Source of the DNA: an uncultured Acetatifactor sp.
Lineage (GTDB): Bacteria; Bacillota; Clostridia; Lachnospirales; Lachnospiraceae
Direction of reading: 5' to 3'
Assembly: GCA_910577185.1 (NCBI GenBank)
Contig: CAJTLR010000024.1
Span: 1 to 44,817 of the forward strand
Length of the DNA: 44,817 nt
The notes under the pieces were generated by a model. It searched no databases, was not told where the DNA came from, and saw only the letters and a list, made by a program, of their open reading frames with translations. Below are positions 41,196 through 44,817 of the stretch, piece after piece. Numbering within the stretch: position 1 is the first letter of the stretch; each line of letters starts with the position of its first letter. The translations under genes were made by a program, and so were the position numbers.

Positions 41196-42227
41196 ATGAA
41201 TCAGAAATTGGGCAGGGCCAGTATCAAGCCGGAGTATCCCGTATACATTTTAAACAGCGCCAGTATTGTGGGCACCAAGGAGGGACAGGGGCCGATGGGG
41301 CTGTTATTTGACAAAATAGGCAATGATGATATGTTTGGCGGCAAGACCTGGGAGGAAGCGGAGAGTACCCTGCAGAAAGAGGCCGTGGGGCTGGCGCTTC
41401 AGAAAGCAGATCTTCGGCCGGAAGAGATATCCTATATTTTTGCAGGGGACCTGCTGGGACAGTCCATGGCTTCTTCTTTTGGCGTTTCTTCCTATAAAAT
41501 GCCGATGTTCGGGGTATACGGCGCCTGCTCCACCTGCGGGGAGACATTGACTCTGGGAACCATGAGCATTGCAGGAGGCTTTGCCGAAAAGTGCGTCTGT
41601 GTCACGTCCAGCCATTTTGCCAGCGCGGAAAAAGAATTTCGCTTTCCGCTGGAATATGGGAATCAGAGACCTCTCTCGGCCACCTGGACAGTTACCGGCA
41701 GCGGAGCTTTTGTGCTGGGGGCATACTCGGGAAGCGGAGTGCAGAAGGCAAGAGCCAGAATCACCGGTATGACCGTGGGGAAGATTGTGGATTATGGATT
41801 GAAAGATTCCATGAATATGGGAGCCTGTATGGCACCTGCCGCGGCGGATACGCTGGAACAGCATTTTGCCGATTTTTCCAGCCGGCCGGAAGAATATGAC
41901 AAGATTATTACAGGAGACCTGGGCAAGGTAGGACAGAGGGTTCTGACGGATCTGCTTTGTGACAGGGGATATGATATTTCGGACAGACATATGGACTGCG
42001 GGCTGGAAATTTTCGATGCCCAGTCCCAGGATACCCATGCCGGGGGGAGCGGCTGCGGCTGCAGTGCGGTGACACTGTCGGCCTATATTTTAAAACAGCT
42101 CCAGGAAAAAAACTGGAAAAAAGTTCTCTTTATGCCCACGGGGGCATTGCTGAGCAAGACCAGTTTCAATGAGGGAATGAGTGTTCCCGGCATTGCACAT
42201 GCACTGGTGATTGAGTCTTTAGAATAA
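41196..42227 (+). CDS. spoVAD: Stage V sporulation protein AD
   Basis: A 343-residue SpoVAD. This thiolase-like-fold protein binds dipicolinic acid and helps load it into the spore core. Supporting segments are the N-terminal YILNSASIVGTKEGQGPMG, the fold motif MFGVYGACSTCGETLTLG, HAGGSGCGCSAVTLSAYI and the C-terminal SFNEGMSVPGIAHALVIE. Length is typical. Normally spoVAC, spoVAD and spoVAE or VAEB are adjacent; here no partner is near. The gene stands between an SH3 membrane protein and a zinc-ribbon protein, so this may be a second copy or a scattered locus. ATG 41196 follows CGGAGG. Confidence 0.94.
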   Translation: MNQKLGRASIKPEYPVYILNSASIVGTKEGQGPMGLLFDKIGNDDMFGGKTWEEAESTLQKEAVGLALQKADLRPEEISYIFAGDLLGQSMASSFGVSSYKMPMFGVYGACSTCGETLTLGTMSIAGGFAEKCVCVTSSHFASAEKEFRFPLEYGNQRPLSATWTVTGSGAFVLGAYSGSGVQKARARITGMTVGKIVDYGLKDSMNMGACMAPAAADTLEQHFADFSSRPEEYDKIITGDLGKVGQRVLTDLLCDRGYDISDRHMDCGLEIFDAQSQDTHAGGSGCGCSAVTLSAYILKQLQEKNWKKVLFMPTGALLSKTSFNEGMSVPGIAHALVIESLE

Positions 42228-42275
42228 ATTCCGACAAATTTTGGTGAAATTTAAGAAATGTTATTTTTCAGGGGC

Positions 42276-42304
42276 TTTTAAAGTGGCAGAAGGTATGATA
42301 TAAT
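42276..42304 (+). promoter_or_regulatory. Promoter of the zinc-ribbon gene
   Basis: TTTAAA, 16 bases, then TGATATAAT (TATAAT at 42299-42304, with the extended TG). A leader hairpin, ATGCAACC / GGTTGCAT (42316-42343), follows in the untranslated region. Confidence 0.6.
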
Positions 42305-42375
42305 GTGAGATAGTAATGCAACCATAATAGCTGTTGGTTGCATACATAAAATAGAGAAAGAGAGAGGTAGAAAAG

Positions 42376-42966
42376 ATGGCAAGTTTTAGTGAAAAATTAA
42401 ACAGAATGACACAGAACGCGATTTCCAAGAGTAAGGAAGTAGCCGGGGTTACAAAGCTGAATCTGGAAATCGGTTCGCTGAACCAGGATATAAAAAATAT
42501 CCAGACGGAAGTGGGCAGGTATGTCCTGGAGAAAGGCCTTTTGCTGGAAGATGAGTCCGTGGCGGACTGGGCAGTGAAGGTGGCTGAACTGAAAGCGTCC
42601 ATCGAAGAAAATACAGAGAAGATTCATGAGCTGAAGAATATCAGTATTTGTCCGGGATGCGGGGCAGAAGTATCCAGAGCCAGCAAATTCTGTGACAAGT
42701 GCGGTACAGCCATTGTGATTAAGACACCGGAACCCGCCGGGGCAGACGAAGTGGTAGTGGATGCGGACTTCACCGTGGCAGAGGAGAAGGCAGAAGGCGA
42801 GACAACGGTGGAGGTGACGGTTGAAGTGAAAACAGAGACAGAAACCCAGGAATCTGCCGGTGACACGACAGAGGAGGCGAAAATCCAGGAAACTGCCGGT
42901 GGAACGGAGGAATCCGTAACAGAGGCAGCGGAGGAGACGGCGGCAGAAGAGGCCAAAACAGAGTAA
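42376..42966 (+). CDS. Coiled-coil zinc-ribbon protein with acidic low-complexity tail
   Basis: A 196-residue protein. Residues 1-88 are helical and charged, likely a coiled coil. A zinc ribbon follows with C92xxC95 (CPGC) and C106xxC109 (CDKC). The last 80 residues are dominated by Glu, Thr, Ala and Val (repeated TVEVTVE, EETAAEE) and look disordered. Similar zinc-ribbon proteins are common in Lachnospiraceae with no known role. It ends before a good terminator. The site GAGAGAGG lies before the ATG. It should be cytoplasmic. Confidence 0.78.
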   Translation: MASFSEKLNRMTQNAISKSKEVAGVTKLNLEIGSLNQDIKNIQTEVGRYVLEKGLLLEDESVADWAVKVAELKASIEENTEKIHELKNISICPGCGAEVSRASKFCDKCGTAIVIKTPEPAGADEVVVDADFTVAEEKAEGETTVEVTVEVKTETETQESAGDTTEEAKIQETAGGTEESVTEAAEETAAEEAKTE

Positions 42967-43098
42967 GCGGAGAATCCCGGGGCAGGGAATTGCCGGGGAA
43001 TGGCATTGAGAATCTGGCGTTGTCCGGCAGGGGAAATGAAAACGCGGCCGGAAGGTAAACGAAAGACACAGAAACCGTTGTCCGGCAGTTATTTAATG

Positions 43099-43130
43099 GG
43101 ATATCGTTCCAACAGGGCGATATCCTTTTT
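43099..43130 (+). terminator. Intrinsic terminator after the zinc-ribbon gene
   Basis: GGATATCG / CGATATCC stem, 11-base loop, then TTTTT. The rest of the 42967-43311 interval shows no gene that I can support. Confidence 0.85.
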
Positions 43131-43311
43131 CTGTGCGCAGCTCCATAGTATATTTTTATTGAAAAGGCAGGACCGTTTCTGTATACTGGAAGTATGTTCC
43201 TGTGTTGCTAAAATGGCAGACGGGATTGGCAGTATTGTTAAATCCGAAACATATACCTGGAAAATTATTTCTTGCGTGAAAATATGTAACATGAAAAGAG
43301 AGGATAAACTT

Positions 43312-43761
43312 ATGGAAGATTACCGATTCTGGGGGTGGGAAAATTCCCATGTGGAGGCCATTACAAATGAATATCCGGGAATTCACAATCCACGGCAGCT
43401 TTATAGTGCGTTATGGGAAATCTGGTGCGCAGATACTTGTGCGCCCAGAATGCGAAGCAGCTGGACAAAAGAGAATAGGACGTTGGGGCAGTGCTCCATC
43501 ACTGCGTTTTTGGCACAAGACATTTTTGGCGGCAAAGTGTATGGAATACGCAGAGAGGGTGGAAGTTACCATTGCTACAATGTAATAGGGGACTGCAGGT
43601 TTGACCTGACCAGTGAGCAGTTTGGCGAAGAGAAGCTTGACTATGAGAATAATTCGGAACAACTTCGGGAAGTCCATTTTGAGAAGGAAGAAAAGCGTTT
43701 GAGATATGAATATTTGAAGGGGGAATTGAAAAAGTATTGCAGACAGATGGCCTCTTTCTGA
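43312..43761 (+). CDS. YunG family protein
   Basis: A 149-residue protein of the YunG type. The N-terminal half carries YSALWEIWCADTCAPRMR; then LGQCSITAFLAQDIFGGKVY, with conserved cysteine and glutamine, and YHCYNVIGDCRFDLTSEQF. This C/H/D arrangement resembles a papain- or transglutaminase-like catalytic triad, but no function has been shown for the family, so that is only a suggestion. I start at ATG 43312 (7 bases after AGAGAGGA); the open frame runs on upstream through non-coding sequence. It converges with a minus-strand membrane protein. Confidence 0.8.
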   Translation: MEDYRFWGWENSHVEAITNEYPGIHNPRQLYSALWEIWCADTCAPRMRSSWTKENRTLGQCSITAFLAQDIFGGKVYGIRREGGSYHCYNVIGDCRFDLTSEQFGEEKLDYENNSEQLREVHFEKEEKRLRYEYLKGELKKYCRQMASF

Positions 43762-43890
43762 AGGAGAACTCTGTTACGGAGGACATTTTGGGCAAGGTGC
43801 GGAAGCTGGCTGAAATAGCAGGGAGGCGGGGACAGGGGCTGGTTTGCGTGGTTACAGTGCCAGGAAAGAGGTTTGCTGCCAGCCCATGAA
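43758..43890 (+). pseudogene. Remnant of an aldo/keto reductase gene (C-terminal region)
   Basis: One frame, overlapping the YunG-like stop, reads FLKENSVTEDILGKVRKLAE, then IAGRRGQGL. This resembles the stretch around EKVRALNEIAKRRGQSLAQ in aldo/keto reductases of the YghZ group. It breaks down right after and stops at about 43888-43890. No start or remaining body is present. The assignment rests on memory of the family and is uncertain. Confidence 0.4.
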
Positions 43891-44733
43891 CATGATGACT
43901 GCCATTTGTAAAATCAGGGCGGGAATCCGCAGTTTTTTTCGGGTCAGGGACAGAAGGAGCAGGCCGGTGGCAAAAAAGTACCCGTATATCCGGCACATAC
44001 CCAGCAGCCACAAACCTGCATGGGCATAGTTCTCACCGGTGGGGGGATTTATGATGAAAATCTTTCCCCAGTAATAACCTGCAGAGATTTCCTGGTTTTC
44101 CGCAAAAATGGACAAAATAAGACAGAGGGAAATGACAAACACTGCCATGGCAGCCTGAACGGGAAACCGCTTTTTATTCCCCTTATTTACAATCATCCAG
44201 GCCAGCAGAAAGATACTGACAGGCCAGTATGCGGGGGAAAGAAAACCTGCCATGGATAGTGCCAGGGCGGCGGGGGACAACAGATTTTTCCGGAAGAGCA
44301 GGATACTGCCCAGCACAAAACTCATGCAGATGGAATCAATTTTCATGCCGCTCACACTGTAAATCAGTGATACAGGGGAAAGCAGACATACTGTCAGAAT
44401 AAAAAAGGTACGCATTTCTCCGATTTTCTGATGTTTCCGGCGCAAGAGGGCCAGGGTAAAAAATGCGACTGTAAAATCTCCCGCGTAGGCAAGAAGCTTC
44501 CATAAAATAATGGCAGTATCGCCAAATCGGGACAGAAAAAAATCCGTGAGCCGCCGGAATAACAGGGAATTGCAGTTGCCCGGAATATCGTAAAGGGCAA
44601 AATGATAATCATTGCCCACATAATTCCGGCCGCCCATGCGCATCCACGCGGCAGAAATCATTACAAATCCAATGGCAATGTAGATCATATTGCCGTTTAT
44701 CCATTCTATCATCTTTTTTTCCCAGCGATACAT
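43852..44733 (-). CDS. Polytopic membrane protein, possibly glycosyltransferase-like
   Basis: A 293-residue protein with about eight to nine hydrophobic helices. The first large loop (MGGRNYVGNDYHFALYDIPG) has Asp and Tyr residues near the first helix, a layout reminiscent of GT-C membrane glycosyltransferases, but I cannot place it in a named family. The segment SGMKIDSICMSFVLGSILLF and the final MFMGWQQTSFLAL are other landmarks. ATG 44733 follows AAAGGAATCATAT. A methionine eight residues in (MIEWING) is the alternative. It is convergent with the YunG-like gene. Confidence 0.65.
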   Translation of the reverse strand: MYRWEKKMIEWINGNMIYIAIGFVMISAAWMRMGGRNYVGNDYHFALYDIPGNCNSLLFRRLTDFFLSRFGDTAIILWKLLAYAGDFTVAFFTLALLRRKHQKIGEMRTFFILTVCLLSPVSLIYSVSGMKIDSICMSFVLGSILLFRKNLLSPAALALSMAGFLSPAYWPVSIFLLAWMIVNKGNKKRFPVQAAMAVFVISLCLILSIFAENQEISAGYYWGKIFIINPPTGENYAHAGLWLLGMCRIYGYFFATGLLLLSLTRKKLRIPALILQMAVIMFMGWQQTSFLAL

Positions 44734-44749
44734 ATATGATTCCTTTCTT

Positions 44750-44800
44750 TATTCCCGCGGGCAATGAGGAAAATAGCCATGCCTGCATGGATATGAAAGC
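44750..44800 (+). repeat. Repeat family C, copy C2
   Basis: TTATTCCCGCGGGCAATGAG, GAAAATAGCCATGCC, then GCATGG, which closes a small hairpin CCATGC-CT-GCATGG. It matches C1 at 19146. It lies upstream of the minus-strand membrane protein gene, at the window edge. Confidence 0.6.
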
Positions 44801-44817
44801 CAATTTTTAATTGCCTT

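Overview
The window looks like chromosome of a moderately GC-rich, spore-forming Clostridium-type firmicute, most likely a gut Lachnospiraceae. The indications are strong AGGAGG ribosome binding sites, a TPP riboswitch and a tRNA-Trp T-box, an orphan spoVAD, ECF-type vitamin uptake, a BlaI/BlaR1-type pair and several families of short structured intergenic repeats. I saw no tRNA, rRNA, CRISPR array, phage or complete insertion sequence.

Layout. 1-3.1 kb: a GNAT acetyltransferase, then a two-gene unit of a FIST sensor protein and a soluble chemotaxis-type transducer. 3.2-5.6 kb (minus strand): thiamine transporter ThiT under a TPP riboswitch, and an ECF sigma/anti-sigma pair. 5.9-13.1 kb (plus): CapA-like protein, membrane-anchored Ig-like/trypsin-like protease, FolD, a GH2 glycosidase and an amidohydrolase. 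13.1-14.3 kb is gene-poor, with repeats and a frameshifted small gene. 14.3-19.1 kb: an ABC-2 exporter trio and a MutS2-like ATPase without an Smr domain. 19.2-21.2 kb: TrpB2-type tryptophan synthase beta chain behind a Trp T-box. 21.2-26.4 kb (minus): VIT/VWA surface protein, exosortase, BlaI-like repressor and BlaR1-like protease. 26.8-34.6 kb (plus): oligopeptide ABC transporter running directly into proB and proA. 34.7-44.7 kb: ferritin-like protein, Ca2+-type P-ATPase, trpS, SH3 membrane protein, spoVAD, a zinc-ribbon protein, a YunG-like protein and a convergent polytopic membrane protein.

The most unusual content lies between genes. Repeat family B (four copies) ends exactly at, or close to, the start codons of four unrelated genes and can fold as an H-type pseudoknot whose last helix lies just upstream of the start codon. 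Repeat family A (nine full or partial copies) has nested stems that change in a compensatory way between copies. A 143-bp tandem array upstream of trpS carries six extended -10 boxes spaced every 71-72 bp. At thiT and at the Ca2+ ATPase, a terminator-like hairpin has the Shine-Dalgarno sequence as its 3' arm and the start codon right after the U-tract. At protein level the clearest candidate system is the neighbouring exosortase and VIT/VWA substrate, followed by a BlaI/BlaR1-type pair whose sensor domain is not a penicillin-binding domain.
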